A DNA stretch of 64,000 nt, from assembly GCA_007922195.1 (NCBI GenBank), contig ML681971.1, positions 3,112,700 through 3,176,699 of the forward strand, read 5' to 3'. Below the pieces are notes generated by a model. The model saw only the letters and a program-made list of their open reading frames with translations. It was not told the DNA's origin and searched no databases. Shown in pieces: positions 24,132-34,636 of the stretch. The position numbers were made by a program, and so were the translations under genes. This stretch comes from Podocnemis expansa. Its lineage: Eukaryota > Chordata > Testudines > Podocnemididae. Numbering within the stretch: position 1 is the first letter of the stretch; each line of letters starts with the position of its first letter.

Positions 24132-25972
24132 CCGTCACCGCTCCACCAACCGCACGTGACGCTTTTGACGGGATGTTCGAGGGCAGCGAACCAACGTCGT
24201 CCACCCAGAATCTTATGTTCCTCAACAGACTGTCCCCCTTATACCTCCAATGGGCCTCTATCACGGCAGACCATTGGGTCTTAAAGACCGTGCAGGATGG
24301 TTACTCGCTACAGTTCCATGCCAAGCCCCCCTGTCACCCTCCCCCTTCCCAGTCCTCCTTCAGGGACACCACTCATGAACAACACCTGGATCAGGAGGTG
24401 GACAGGCTCCTCTCACTAGGGGCAGTGGAGGAGGTGCCGAGAGGGCAGGAAGGGAAAGGGTTTTACTCTCGCTATTTCCTCATATCCAAGTCCAACGGCG
24501 GGTTAAGGCCCATACTCGATCTTCGAGGTCTGAACAGGTTCTTAAGAAAATTAAAGTTCAGGATGGTGACCCTCAAACAAGTCATCCCGTCCCTGGATCC
24601 TGGCGATTGGTTTGCTTTCCTCGATTTGCAGGATGCGTACTTTCACGTGGCAACCAAGCCCCAGCATAAGAAATTTCTGCGCTTCATGCGGGGAGGCAGA
24701 CATTTGCAGTTTACAGCTCTGCCCTTCGGCCTCTCCTTGGCGCCAAGGGTGTTTACAAAATGTATGACGGTCGTTAGGGCTCACCTGCGGAAGGAAGGCA
24801 TCAACATCTTCCCTTACCTCGACGACTGGCTGATCTGCGACCGATCGAAAGAACAAGCTCGAGCGAGCATCCAGAAGGTTCAAGCATTATGCAACCGCCT
24901 GGGCCTTCTTATCAATGGACAGAAGTTACAGGTTTGCCTGGTCCAGAGGATAGAGTTCATAGGTGCGGTGTTGGACTCATCCCGAGCCAGGGCCTTCCTT
25001 CCACGAGTCAGGTTCAAGGCTATGTCGGACATAATAGGCGAACTGAAGCGAAACCCAACTACCACAGTCAGGTGCGGTCTAGGGCTCCTGGGTCACATGG
25101 CAGCCTCCACCAGTGTAGTTCCCCTGGCCCGCCTCAGGATGCGGCCGTTCCAGATATGGCTTCGGTCGGTGTTCTGCCCGGGCAAGCATCATTTGCGCAG
25201 GGCGGTAACGGTACCTCACAAAGTCCTCTCGCAGCTGGACTGGTGGCGGAATCCGGGGCACGTGCTGGGGGGAGTCCCTTTCGGGGTGACGGCTCCCTCC
25301 GTGACCCTAATTACAGACGCTTCAGATCTCGGTTGGGGCGCGCACCTCAGTACCAGCATCAGTACGCAAGGGAAATGGTCAGAGGAGGAGAGACTGCTCC
25401 ACATCAATGTCAGAGAGCTGAGGGCCATAAGGCTTGCGTGCACGGTATTTCGGGGTCAGTTGAGAGGTCGGGTAGTCCAAGTCTTGACAGACAACTCCGT
25501 AGCGATGCACTATGTGAACCATCGGGGGGGCGCGCGTTCATTGGCACTCTGCCAAGAGGCGACCCAGCTGTGGGAACTAACGGTGCTATACGATTTTCAC
25601 ATTATCGCTTCTCACCTACCGGGAGTGAGGAACGACAGGGCGGACCGCCTCAGCAGGCAATTCAACTCCCAGTACGAGTGGTCGCTACACCCAGGAGTCC
25701 TGGGCCTAATTTTCCGCAGGTGGGGATATCCCCTAGTCGACCTGTTTGCCACCCGGGAGAATCGCAAGTGCGACCGGTTCTGCTCCTTGCGGGGTCGGGA
25801 ACCAGGCTCCCTTCTGGATGCCTTTCTATTGTCATGGGAGGGGCTGTTGATGTACGCCTTCTCTCCCTTCCCACTGCTACACAGGGTATTACTAAAGATA
25901 AAGAGGGACAGGGCCCAGGTGATTCTAATCGCCCCAGCCTGGCCAAGGCAGCACTGGTTCCACCTACTGTGA
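24089..25972 (+). CDS. DIRS reverse transcriptase / RNase H
   Basis: A 627-codon open frame. RT palm motifs: GLRPILDLRGLNRFL (from about residue 137), FLDLQDAYFHV with Asp179, FGLSLAPRVFTK, and YLDD at residues 243-246 (24815-24826). The RNase H domain follows with Asp410 (TDASDLGWGAHL), Glu443 (RELRA), Asp468 (LTDNSV) and Asp519 (NDRADRLSRQ), so the full catalytic set is present. It would copy the element RNA to DNA and remove the RNA. The ATG at 24089 lies inside the end of gag after a C17 run, so the true start is uncertain and could follow a frameshift. The TGA at 25970-25972 looks like a CpG decay of CGA: the same frame continues with conserved sequence (LLVRPDLLTQDHGRLLHLNL, LHLTAWRLS) to a TGA at 26111-26113, directly before the recombinase ATG. 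The protein therefore lacks about 47 residues at its C-terminus. Confidence 0.92.
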   Translation: MVPPPPPPAGPPYLAVTAPPTARDAFDGMFEGSEPTSSTQNLMFLNRLSPLYLQWASITADHWVLKTVQDGYSLQFHAKPPCHPPPSQSSFRDTTHEQHLDQEVDRLLSLGAVEEVPRGQEGKGFYSRYFLISKSNGGLRPILDLRGLNRFLRKLKFRMVTLKQVIPSLDPGDWFAFLDLQDAYFHVATKPQHKKFLRFMRGGRHLQFTALPFGLSLAPRVFTKCMTVVRAHLRKEGINIFPYLDDWLICDRSKEQARASIQKVQALCNRLGLLINGQKLQVCLVQRIEFIGAVLDSSRARAFLPRVRFKAMSDIIGELKRNPTTTVRCGLGLLGHMAASTSVVPLARLRMRPFQIWLRSVFCPGKHHLRRAVTVPHKVLSQLDWWRNPGHVLGGVPFGVTAPSVTLITDASDLGWGAHLSTSISTQGKWSEEERLLHINVRELRAIRLACTVFRGQLRGRVVQVLTDNSVAMHYVNHRGGARSLALCQEATQLWELTVLYDFHIIASHLPGVRNDRADRLSRQFNSQYEWSLHPGVLGLIFRRWGYPLVDLFATRENRKCDRFCSLRGREPGSLLDAFLLSWEGLLMYAFSPFPLLHRVLLKIKRDRAQVILIAPAWPRQHWFHLL

Positions 25973-26098
25973 GAGTTCTCGGTAGCCCCACCCCGGGAAC
26001 TCCTGGTACGTCCCGATCTGCTGACGCAGGACCACGGTCGGCTACTCCACCTGAACCTGAGGTCACTCCACCTGACAGCGTGGAGACTCTCTGGCTGT

Positions 26099-26138
26099 CT
26101 ACAGGGGAACTGAAATGCCTACAGGGGAACTGAAATGC
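26099..26138 (+). repeat. 20-bp exact tandem duplication over the recombinase start
   Basis: CTACAGGGGAACTGAAATGC is repeated head to tail. It duplicates the RT-frame TGA and the ATG, giving TGAAATG twice (26111-26117 and 26131-26137). Confidence 0.95.
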
Positions 26139-27185
26139 TTAGCTCAGGTGAGGCATATCCTGGTGGCCAGCAGGAAGGCCTCGACCCGTGCAGCGTACAA
26201 TGCCAAGTGGCTTCGCTTCCATAGGTGGGCCCAGGGCAGGAACCTGGATCCTTGGATGGTTCCCATTCCAGACATTCTGGACTACTTGTCAGAGCTAAAA
26301 CATTCTGGCCTGAGGCAGGGATCATTAAAGGTCCACCTCGCAGCTTTTTCGGCAGCCCATGTGCGGGTGGCGGGGTGGTCAGTCTTCTCCCACCCGCTGG
26401 TAACAAGGTTCCTGAAAGGGTTAGAGAGGGCTTTCCCTTCAACGAGGCCATCCCCGCCACAATGGGATCTGAATTTGGTCCTCCAAAGGCTGACGGGGCC
26501 ACCGTTCGAACCATTGGCCACCTGCCCTCTACTAGCTCTATCTCACAAGGTAGCATTCCTGGTGGCAGTAACTTCTGCATGGCGGGTCTCCGAACTGAGG
26601 GCACTCTCCGCGGAACCCCCCTACACGGTCTTCTTTAAGGACAGGGTACGGCTCCGACCCCATCCGGCCTTCCTCCCGAAGGTGGTTTCAGACTTTCACC
26701 TTAATCAGGACATATTCCTCCCGACTTTTTGCCCAAAGCCACACTTGTCGAGCGAACAGAGGCGGTTACACACACTGGATGTGAGAAGAGCATTGGCCTT
26801 CTACATTCAGAGGACAAAGCCCTTCAGGAAATTGACTCAGCTTTTTGTTGCAGTCGCAGACCAGATGAAAGGGAACCCGGTGTCCTCGCAGACAATAGCG
26901 TCATGGATAAAGTCCTGTATAAAGTCGTGTTATCAACTGGCACAGGTGCCATGGCCTGGAGGGGTGCGGGCCCATTTGACAAGGGCTCAGGCCTCATCAA
27001 TGGCCTTCCTCGCAGGGGTGCCTGTCTGGGATATCTGTAGAGCGGCAACATGGGCATTGGCGCATACTTTTACTTCCCATTATGCTATAGTACAACAGGC
27101 TAGAGGCGATGCAGCCTTCGGCGAGGCTGTTCTTCGGTCCGGCCTCTCACCTAACTCCACCCACCATCCAGGTCAAGGCTTGTAA
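26115..27185 (+). CDS. DIRS tyrosine recombinase
   Basis: A 356-codon frame whose ATG lies one base after the RT-frame TGA. The N-terminal half resembles a core-binding domain (STRAAYNAKWLRFHRW; LAAFSAAHVRVAG). The catalytic domain has Arg157 in TSAWRVSELRAL, His287-x-x-Arg290 in RAHLTRAQASS, a Trp in ATWALAHTF and the presumed nucleophile Tyr323 in TSHYAIVQQ. Length and order match DIRS recombinases. It would join the circular DNA copy to the genome through a 3'-phosphotyrosine intermediate. A second ATG 20 bases downstream, created by the tandem duplication, is in another frame. No internal stop. Catalytic lysine not assigned. Confidence 0.92.
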   Translation: MPTGELKCLAQVRHILVASRKASTRAAYNAKWLRFHRWAQGRNLDPWMVPIPDILDYLSELKHSGLRQGSLKVHLAAFSAAHVRVAGWSVFSHPLVTRFLKGLERAFPSTRPSPPQWDLNLVLQRLTGPPFEPLATCPLLALSHKVAFLVAVTSAWRVSELRALSAEPPYTVFFKDRVRLRPHPAFLPKVVSDFHLNQDIFLPTFCPKPHLSSEQRRLHTLDVRRALAFYIQRTKPFRKLTQLFVAVADQMKGNPVSSQTIASWIKSCIKSCYQLAQVPWPGGVRAHLTRAQASSMAFLAGVPVWDICRAATWALAHTFTSHYAIVQQARGDAAFGEAVLRSGLSPNSTHHPGQGL

Positions 27186-27290
27186 TCAACCCAGAGGGGA
27201 ATGTATGTGAGCAGCTGCTCGAAGAAGGGATAGTTACTTACCTGTAACTGTTGTTCTTCGAGATGCGCTTCTCACTTCCATTCCACACCC
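27167..27290 (+). repeat. Internal complementary region of the 21.7-kb DIRS
   Basis: AACCCAGAGGGGAATGTATG...CTGCTCGAAGAA is complementary to the left terminus. AGGGATAGTTACTTACCTGTAACTGTTGTTCTTCGAGATGCGCTTCTCACTTCCATTCC is complementary to the extreme right end (27466-27533). Joining both termini is the role of this region in DIRS circle formation. Confidence 0.88.
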
Positions 27291-27318
27291 GCGCACCGTC
27301 CCCGCTTTCGGAGTTGCG

Positions 27319-27525
27319 AAAAGAAGGAACTGGTGCCTGCCGGACCAGTGGAGGTATTTAACAGGGGTGGCATGTGCACCACTCCAGGGGGCTCCACCAC
27401 TGGCCCAGCAGGGCAGGCTAGGAAAAGCATTTCCTGTGGCTGAGCATGCTGGCGCATACAAACCCAGAGGGGAATGGAAGTGAGCAGCGCATATCGAAGA
27501 ACACCAGTTACAGGTAAGTAACTAT
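27319..27525 (+). repeat. Right inverted terminal repeat of the 21.7-kb DIRS
   Basis: Approximate reverse complement of 21700-21898. The last bases contain CAGGTAAGTAA (27511-27521), which also reads as a consensus 5' splice site on the + strand. Confidence 0.9.
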
Positions 27526-27774
27526 CCCTTTTTCTTTTAAATGGAATCTATATTAGGATTTGATGGAATGAGGTGTAGTTGTCTAATTAGACTGATTTTT
27601 AATTTGGCTTGAGCTCCCTGGTTCTCTTTTCTCCTTAAGCCTTGTATCCACTAAAAAACAAACTTTTGGACTTAAACATTAGATCTTCAGCTTGATGTAA
27701 GAATAGTGTCTTTTATTACTTCCTACTGAAGACCTTTTGTGGCTAAGGAAGTGAGATGTAGTCTGTTGTTGGGT

Positions 27775-27925
27775 CAAGTTCCAGAGGGGTAGCCGTCTGT
27801 ATACAGAGAAAACAAAATGAGATGCAGGATACATCTGACGAAGTGGGTTGTAGCCGACAAAAGCTTCTGCCCAACGACATTTGTTAGTCTTTCAGACTGC
27901 AAAGGACCCTTGTTTTTGTTGTTGA
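27775..27925 (+). repeat. Palindromic reptile repeat
   Basis: CCAGAGGGGTAGCCGTCTGT head, then CATCTGACGAAGTGGGTTGTAGCC...AAAAGCTTCTGCCC and TTTGTTAGTCTTTCAGACTGCAAAGGACCCTTG. Same family as 9107-9303. Confidence 0.7.
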
Positions 27926-29654
27926 GTTAGGCATCATACATTCAAGAGAAGCGCAGTCTGTAAGTGAGAGTACTCTGCTATAACTCCTCTTGCAGATTCC
28001 TTATGGCATAGCCTCTCTCAGTTTTAGAAAGAGCCAGAATTTGCCCAGCACTGTTCTCTCACAAGTTTTTTGGCATGCACAACTGTGTAGCATATGTATA
28101 ACTTAGCTAATTTGTTATACTTTCAGAAGAGAAGCTAGTAGTAATGATTTGTATTAACAGAACATCAACTTTACAACTTCTTTGTGCAGTTTTATTTTTA
28201 CCTGCCTAAAAGTTCTGTGAGAATAAATTCATGGTATGATTAAATTCACAAATTCCATTTGCTTTTTGCAGTCCTAGTCTTGTAGCTTTCAGTAAGAAAT
28301 ACTTGACAGATTTACTCTGACATATCCTCTATTACTCATTCTCACATTTCCCACAAACTACAGGGAATGTTTGGTGTTTATCATAGGTTTATAATTTTTG
28401 CAAGTTTGCTATAGAAAATGTAAAACATTTGAGGCAAGTAAGGCATTTTACCTAATGCACTGAAAGTACAAATCAGTGTGAAGAAAGCAGGCCTGCAGTT
28501 TCACTTATTTCTCAGAAAATAGTAACATGAAATTTTTCACTGAAAAATTGAAGGTTAGATATTTCGGTTTCCACCATTGCATTCTGTCTGTGTTCTTTAA
28601 ATATATAACCCAACGGTAGTAATATGTAATATGAAATACTTTGATTACCAAGAAATTGCTTGTGAGGAAATAGTCTACATTTTATGAAGAATCTCTGAGT
28701 ATATTTCCATTTTGCAATTGATATAGTCCACATGGCAAATATTTAGAAACAAGCCTCTTCCTCTTCACAAATTTTATATGGTGTATTCAGTGCATACTCC
28801 CAGTACAGCCAGCCTCAAGCACTCAAAAATTGTGAGTTGGACCACAGTATACCAAGAGATTTTAAAAATATGAGGTGATGCTTTGGGGTTTTATTTGCCT
28901 TCTGGTTCTGAGTCATTTAGCATCACAGTTCCAAACTTTTCTCTGCAACCAAGAGGAGTAAAAATTTTTGTTAAATGAAAGCTCCCACTCTTATGTAATC
29001 ATGAGAATCTAAGAACTGAGGTTTGAAGAAATACATCAACTATTACAAAACTTGCAATAAAACAATTTAAGCTGGTGATTCTGCCTTTTATATATGGTCA
29101 AGTTTTACAATATAGTGTTAGCACTGTTTCTCATATATATAGAAACCAGTTTCTCAAAATGTCTGTCATCAAACAACTAACTGTTCCTTTTGCTCTATAT
29201 AAAAATGCATCACAAAAGGTACTTTATACTGACAGTGGTAGTTTAGATTTACACTATTTTCAGTGCACCAAATAGTACAAATGCTATAGGAGATATTATA
29301 AAATTAATCAGTTCCTAGTAACATGGGACCCCCTTTACATCAGTCTAAGTCTTTATGTTGTATGGAATTGCCAGCTCATTGTGCAAACTATAACAATTTT
29401 GTAAATTACACAGATGAACTAGTCCAGGCACAAATATGTACATGCTGACTTCTTCTGTGATGGTGGGTTAGGGTAAATTGAATGTTGCCTGTCCAAAAGA
29501 GAAAATGTGTCAGAAGCAAGTAAAATTTTGCAGAACTAAACATAGCACTGTGTGCAGGTTGATGCTAGCCTGTTGTGTGCTTTAAAAAAAAAAAAAACAC
29601 TTTCAGAGGAGGTAGGAGAAGGATTCATATAAGATAATTCACACCCACTTAGTG
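27926..29654. other. AT-rich interval, no feature recognised
   Basis: No coding pattern, repeat end or RNA gene recognised. Confidence 0.45.
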
Positions 29655-29848
29655 CAGGGCTTGAGAAACCCAGGTCACCATGGCACCCAGGGTTGTAGCT
29701 CGGCCGCTAGCTCAGCTGCAGAACTGCAGCAGTGAAGCAGCCTCTGTTGCCTAAATATAGTGCTAGCGGTGGCGCTGAGCAGATTTGGCATCATTTGGGG
29801 GGTGTCCCAGCTAAGCACCTAGCTGGGCTGCAATTTTGTCAAACCCTG
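29655..29848. mobile_element. hAT-type element, 194 bp
   Basis: Ends CAGGGCTTGAGAAAC and TTTTGTCAAACCCTG. Flanks ACTTAGTG (29647-29654) and ACTTAATA (29849-29856), 6 of 8 equal. Interior resembles 2153-2415 (GATTTGGCA, CATCCCAGCT). Confidence 0.72.
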
Positions 29849-29856
29849 ACTTAATA

Positions 29857-30439
29857 TATTTATTTTTAATTAAAACCACATATTATAGTTATGTCAGTTC
29901 AACAGTACACTGTAAATAGAAACAAACTAATTGTGGGGTATAAGTATGTTACTGTCACTAATGTTTATGCCATTCATACAGTTATATCTTTGTTCACCAT
30001 GGAGAAAATATTCATTGTAACATACTAAAATTATGCTTTTATTACAAACCCAGTAGAAAAGTAAGACTATCCTATTTTTCTGTTGGGGAAGATAGCGATC
30101 TAGATGTAGGCCTTGACAGATGGTTAGAGAAGTATATTAGGTTGATGTTAAGGTCTTATAACCCATGCAAATGACACTTTCAAGGGAGGGGTGATGGCCT
30201 TCATGTGGCCATAATGACTAAAAATGCTGTTAGTAAAAGTGATGTTCCACACATCTATAAATCTGATACAAAGTACCACTTTGGATTGTTCAAAAACTAA
30301 TTTTCTATAATATGTAACTTGCACCAAAAAATCTATGCTGTCTCTAAGGTGCATATATGTCTCCCATTATCTGGACTCAAATGTTCAGCATGTTCCCCTC
30401 ACATTAAAATCATGATTGTTTTCCTTAGAAAGTAGGATG
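29857..30439. other. AT-rich interval, no feature recognised
   Basis: Nothing recognisable apart from short A and T runs. Confidence 0.45.
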
Positions 30440-30592
30440 ATGCTCTTATCCCCATTGTACAGATGGGGAGCTGAGGCAGAGAGGGTTAAGTGACTTGCCG
30501 AAGGTCACACAAGCAGTTTTCTGTAGAACAGGGATTTGAACATGGCTTCTGAGTCTCCAAGTAGCAGCTTAGCCACTAATCTAACCTTTGCT
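30440..30592 (+). repeat. MIR-type SINE
   Basis: CCATTGTACAGATGGGGAGCTGAGGCAGAGAGGGTTAAGTGACTTGCC...GGTCACACAAGCAG...ACAGGGATTTGAACATGG follows the MIR core and 3' region closely. Confidence 0.75.
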
Positions 30593-31090
30593 GGCCCCCA
30601 TGCCAGCACTGCCCACTGCTCCCTCAGCAGTTGAGGGGGGCTGTGGCGAAAAGGGACAAGGCCAGGCCTCAGGTCCTTGGCCGGAACCTGGACTGGGATC
30701 GGGGCTGGCTCCTGCTGGCAGGCGGCGTCCAGTTCCTAGGTAGGGCCAGGGCAGGATCCTGCTGGCAGCAGTGCCTCTGGGTGGACTGACCCATCGTCTT
30801 CCTGGCCATGGTTGGGGCTGGATCTCGCCGTCAGCAGTGACTCTGGGCAGGCTGACCCACCACACTCCTCTCCAATAGCCTTGCCCAGCAGGGGCAGAGC
30901 CAGCAGGGGCCAGGAGCCCCACACTTCACCCTCTTTTTCACTGCTGGCTGCACTCCCCAGGGCGGGCCTGGAGCCACAGCAAGTGCTGTGCCGGGGGCGG
31001 GACCAGCGAGGAGCCTGATCGGCACCATGTGCCACTGAGCCTTGGCCTGCGTGCCACATTTGGCACACGTGCGGGGGTTGCCAACCCCTG
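30593..31090. mobile_element. GC-rich hAT-type element, right end clear
   Basis: Ends GGGGGTTGCCAACCCCTG, the usual hAT terminus. Interior GC-rich with repeated GCTGGCAG/CTGACCCACC phrases (30700-30860). The left end is not found; it may be truncated by or fused to the MIR. Open frames on the minus strand here are compositional. Confidence 0.5.
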
Positions 31091-31094
31091 CTTT

Positions 31095-31222
31095 AAACCA
31101 CGATTTGATGACTTTATCTCAGGCATAGATTAGTGGTTTGTTGCTGGGGAAGTAGTTAATGCTCTGCAGGTCAGAATAGATGATCATAGTGGTGCCTTCT
31201 GACCTTAGCGTCTATGAGGTAA
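31095..31222 (+). repeat. CR1 3'-end fragment (older subfamily)
   Basis: GCAGGTCAGAATAGATGATCATAGTGGTGCCTTCTGACC then GTCTATGAG follows the CR1 3' UTR pattern (xxACTAGATGATC...CCTTCTGACCTTA), unlike the ATTCTATG-tailed copy at 4.5-7.5 kb. Confidence 0.65.
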
Positions 31223-32728
31223 CTAGGTTCAAAACTTAGTTCCTTGTTTTAAAGATGAAAACATGAAAGTGCTGCCAGGTAGAAACTTGGTCTCAACAGC
31301 AGCATGTTGTTTTGTCTTTCATCATCCCAGAATAGTGTAATATGTTCCTGGTTCTTTTTCTTCCTCTTACTCTCCAAAGTTTATAGAACTCTAGGACTTT
31401 CTACTTCCTTTTGAAGGGGTGCTTAAAATTCTACTCAAATGAATAGATTGTCACTGCAGTGGTCTTTCTGTTTTATAGTAAACATTTTTGTGAAACAAAT
31501 TCCTTATGTCTCTTTGAACCCAATTTGTTTGCTGTAATGCTATTTTTCTTATTGTTTTACCAGCTTTTTAGTTTCTTTAGCTATATTTTTTACCAAAATA
31601 TTAATTTGTAGTCTAGAAAAAGCTAGACTGTCTGCTTAATTGATTGGATTATCAACTTGTTTGTGCATAAACACTCATTATTGTGTTTTTCTTTTAGATT
31701 TCTTGGGAGTGATTGTCTCCATTACATATACTGTAAGATATAGAACACTGAGACTTTCCCAGGCTTATGTAGCACAGCAATTAATGTAGGATACCGTTCA
31801 ATATTACAAATAGGCACTGACTGTCACAGTTGGACGTGCTATTGCAAATGATAGACCTTTTCCATAAAGAAATAGATGTTAGACTAATCAGGTGATCCCC
31901 CTGATATAACTTTCCAGGGTGCTTTTTAATACGTGTTAAGTGCTGAAGGAGTCAGCACATGGAGCACAAAATGGAAATATAGTGTAGGTTTTATTACTTG
32001 CCTGTCAAGAAGAGATATGCCACTTGTAATTTCAATTAAAAATAGAAGCCCAAATCAAAGATTCAGTATTAATTTTTAAAATGCATATGCTGAAAACTCA
32101 CTAGATATAATGTCTGAATTGTAAAGCTAATTAAAATGTCCTCCTTCTGGGTGAGATATTCCTTTATAAGAATGGCAACTTAGTTGGCAAATACTGCTGT
32201 CTGTAATTCCATGGTCACCATTTTTTATTGATTAAATCATGTTTCTGTGTTTGACTCACAACTTTATACTATCTTTCTTTCAGTTCCTGTTTTACATTTT
32301 TTCAGTTCCAGCAGTGTTAGAGTTCTGCAATACCCTTAAATTTCCAGTTAGTAGTGGTAAAGTTTACGTGCGGGAAGTCTAAAACAAATAGAAATGGTTG
32401 GTTAGAGAACAGATACTAATAACTGAGCCTCGGGAGACAGTGGATAAGATGTATATATGTTGTTATCAGGATATGTTTTTGATAGATGAGATGAGAATGG
32501 TTGATGTACTGTGTCACAGAAGCATATTTTATTTCTGTGGTGGGAGAAAGAGTATTCAGTTAGTGGAAGTCCAATTATGATGCAGTACTCCTTAGAAGAG
32601 GGGAAATTAAACAATTCAGTAATTTTGTTTCAAGGGAGCAGACCTCATACCATGGATGACTTAGTCCCTACGCATTTTTGTAGTAGGTTAGCTAATTAAT
32701 TTCTCTTCATGGTGAGAATAGTTTAAAG
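31223..32728. other. AT-rich interval, no feature recognised
   Basis: No coding pattern or repeat end recognised. Confidence 0.45.
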
Positions 32729-32913
32729 CAGGGGTTTCAAACTCAAATCACCATGAGGGCCACATGAGGACTAATACATTAGCTCGAGGGCCACACCACA
32801 AACTTTTTCATACAACAATATTGCAAATACTGGTAACGATAGTGTTGTTGCGGGCTGCAGGAAATAGCTTTAAGGGCAGCATGCATCCCACAGTCATGTG
32901 TCTGAGACCCCTG
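32729..32913. mobile_element. hAT-type element, 185 bp (family A, opposite orientation)
   Basis: Ends CAGGGGTTTCAAACTC and CTGAGACCCCTG. Flanks GTTTAAAG (32721-32728) and ATTTAAAG (32914-32921), 7 of 8 equal. Reverse complement matches 2565-2752 along its length (AAATCACCATGAGGGCCxCATGAGGACTA). Confidence 0.85.
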
Positions 32914-32921
32914 ATTTAAAG

Positions 32922-34636
32922 GGAAAACACCAACAAGAGTTTTGATTCTTTAGATAAAACTGAGTTTGCATAGTTGGAGCGTCCATTTAAATTACATTTT
33001 TTATTATGTAGTAATCACCAATTACTTCAAACCATGCATGAATAATATAATTAAATGTTTTTGAGAGACATTTTTGAAGGTTTAATTCCTCTTCAGCAAT
33101 AAATGAAAGGGAAAACCAGGCAAAAACATAGTGGGAATTAAAATACTAGGTGGAAGGGAAGTCACCTGATAAATGGCAGTTTTAGCACAGCAGACTATGT
33201 ATCCAGGATGTCGCCAAACTGTTCAGATTTCTTGCACTTCTGACAGTCATACCTTGGGGGCAGTGTCATGGGGTGCATGTGTGTGTGCCCCTAGGTTATA
33301 ATTTGCATAACTTTCCTGTTTATTTTTTCAATGTAATTCTATGGTTTGATGTCAGTATGCCATGCAAGATTTCTTTCTAAATACTCTATTCTGCATGATT
33401 ACTACGGTATCATGCTTCCTGCAGCATTATGTATGTGTGCACGTGTGAAGCAAGTTGCATGGATCCTGGGTTGGGTGGGGTCAAACAGACCTCTCTTCCA
33501 GCAGCAGATGGCTACAAACAAGCACAGCTGCTGGAGAGGTGCATAACAAAAGAATTACCTCTGCAAGAGAGGACAAGGTTAGAGGAGATTGAAAAACAGA
33601 GACAGTTGGATCAAGAGAGAAGCTGCTAGCTTAGGGCAAGGGAAACACCATTTGAGAAGCAACTACAAGCTTTTAGGCCTACCCCATAGTCAGAAGAGCC
33701 TAAACTTGGCTAAACACAAGGAGCCAGACTCAGTGTACAAAAAATGAGAACAAGCTAAAATGTGATCCTAAATAGTGTTATAGTGAAGTATGTGTGTTTT
33801 TATTTTATCACAGTAACTCCTGACTCCTTTATTAAATGATTGTGTATTGATTTGCTATATACTCACTTAAAAATCATATTCTTATCAATAAACTAGTATT
33901 TGTTTTATCTAAAGCTGTGTGGAATTTACAGGGGTTGGGCAAGTGAGACTGGCCTCAATCCACTTCAGTGTTAAATTGATGGATGTGTATGTATGGTGAC
34001 TGGAGAAGAATCCCTGTGCCTGTAAGACAGGAGTTTACTCTGTGGTATCTGCAGCTCGGGGTGCTCACTAGGGAACCATTGCCTGAGCAGCCAGAGGTGG
34101 CACACTCATTGCCTGGGACTGACTACAGGCTGGAGGCTGCTGTGGGCTGACTCAGGAGTGAGTGGTCACCTGGCAAAGCAGAGTGAAGTGGAATTCAGGA
34201 GTGGAGATCTGGGGGGTGACAGCTGCACACCGGACTAGAACCAGGGAACAGCCTGTCATAGGCAGGAAGGGTTGAGATTGGGATGTTAAAGATTAAAGTA
34301 CAGACATTGATTTCTTGTGGGTTTCCCTTTCTATCACCATTCCTAAGGGGGTAGCCATATTTTTAGAATGCTGTTATACAAAATATTTTTAGAGATGGCA
34401 AGCTGTTGGGGGTTGGAGGAATGGAGGTTTACATGCTAAACATCTTTGTTTAAAATATTCTACTACTCTGCAAAAGTTATAGAAATGGCATCACAGAGTT
34501 TCATACTTGTGTACATTTCCACGTAAAAATATATTTTGATCTGCAAACTCAACTGAGGATATAAGAATGAGTTCTTTTGCCTCTTGTCCACCAACTATAA
34601 TAGTTTCAGAAAACCAGATTTATACCCTGAGTGACA
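32922..34636. other. Interval with possible old LTR-like stretch
   Basis: 33262-34260 begins TGTCATGGGGTGC, has AATAAA at about 33888 and a GGGGTTGGGCAAGTGAGACTGG block. These could be an old LTR, but no termini or target duplication can be fixed. No coding frame recognised. Confidence 0.25.

Larger units (their letters stand above)
21700..27525 (+). mobile_element. DIRS-type tyrosine-recombinase retrotransposon, near complete (5.8 kb)
   Basis: Order: left inverted terminal repeat, gag-like ORF, RT/RNase H ORF, tyrosine recombinase ORF, internal complementary region, right inverted terminal repeat. DIRS elements copy RNA into a circular DNA through their complementary ends and integrate with a recombinase instead of an integrase, so no target duplication is expected and none is seen. 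The RT and recombinase frames retain their catalytic residues. The gag frame is broken at homopolymer runs. Base composition is clearly more GC-rich than the flanks. This is the youngest-looking DIRS of the four in the window. Confidence 0.93.

Noticed and set aside
24889..26133. A 414-codon open frame overlapping RT/RNase H in another frame
   Set aside because: Gly/Pro/Ser/Arg-rich with no domain; it is the GC-rich shadow of the RT frame, which carries all catalytic motifs. A real overlapping gene would need conservation across copies, which cannot be tested here.
30581..31126. Overlapping minus-strand open frames of 62-113 codons
   Set aside because: GC-rich hAT interior read in several frames; no domain.
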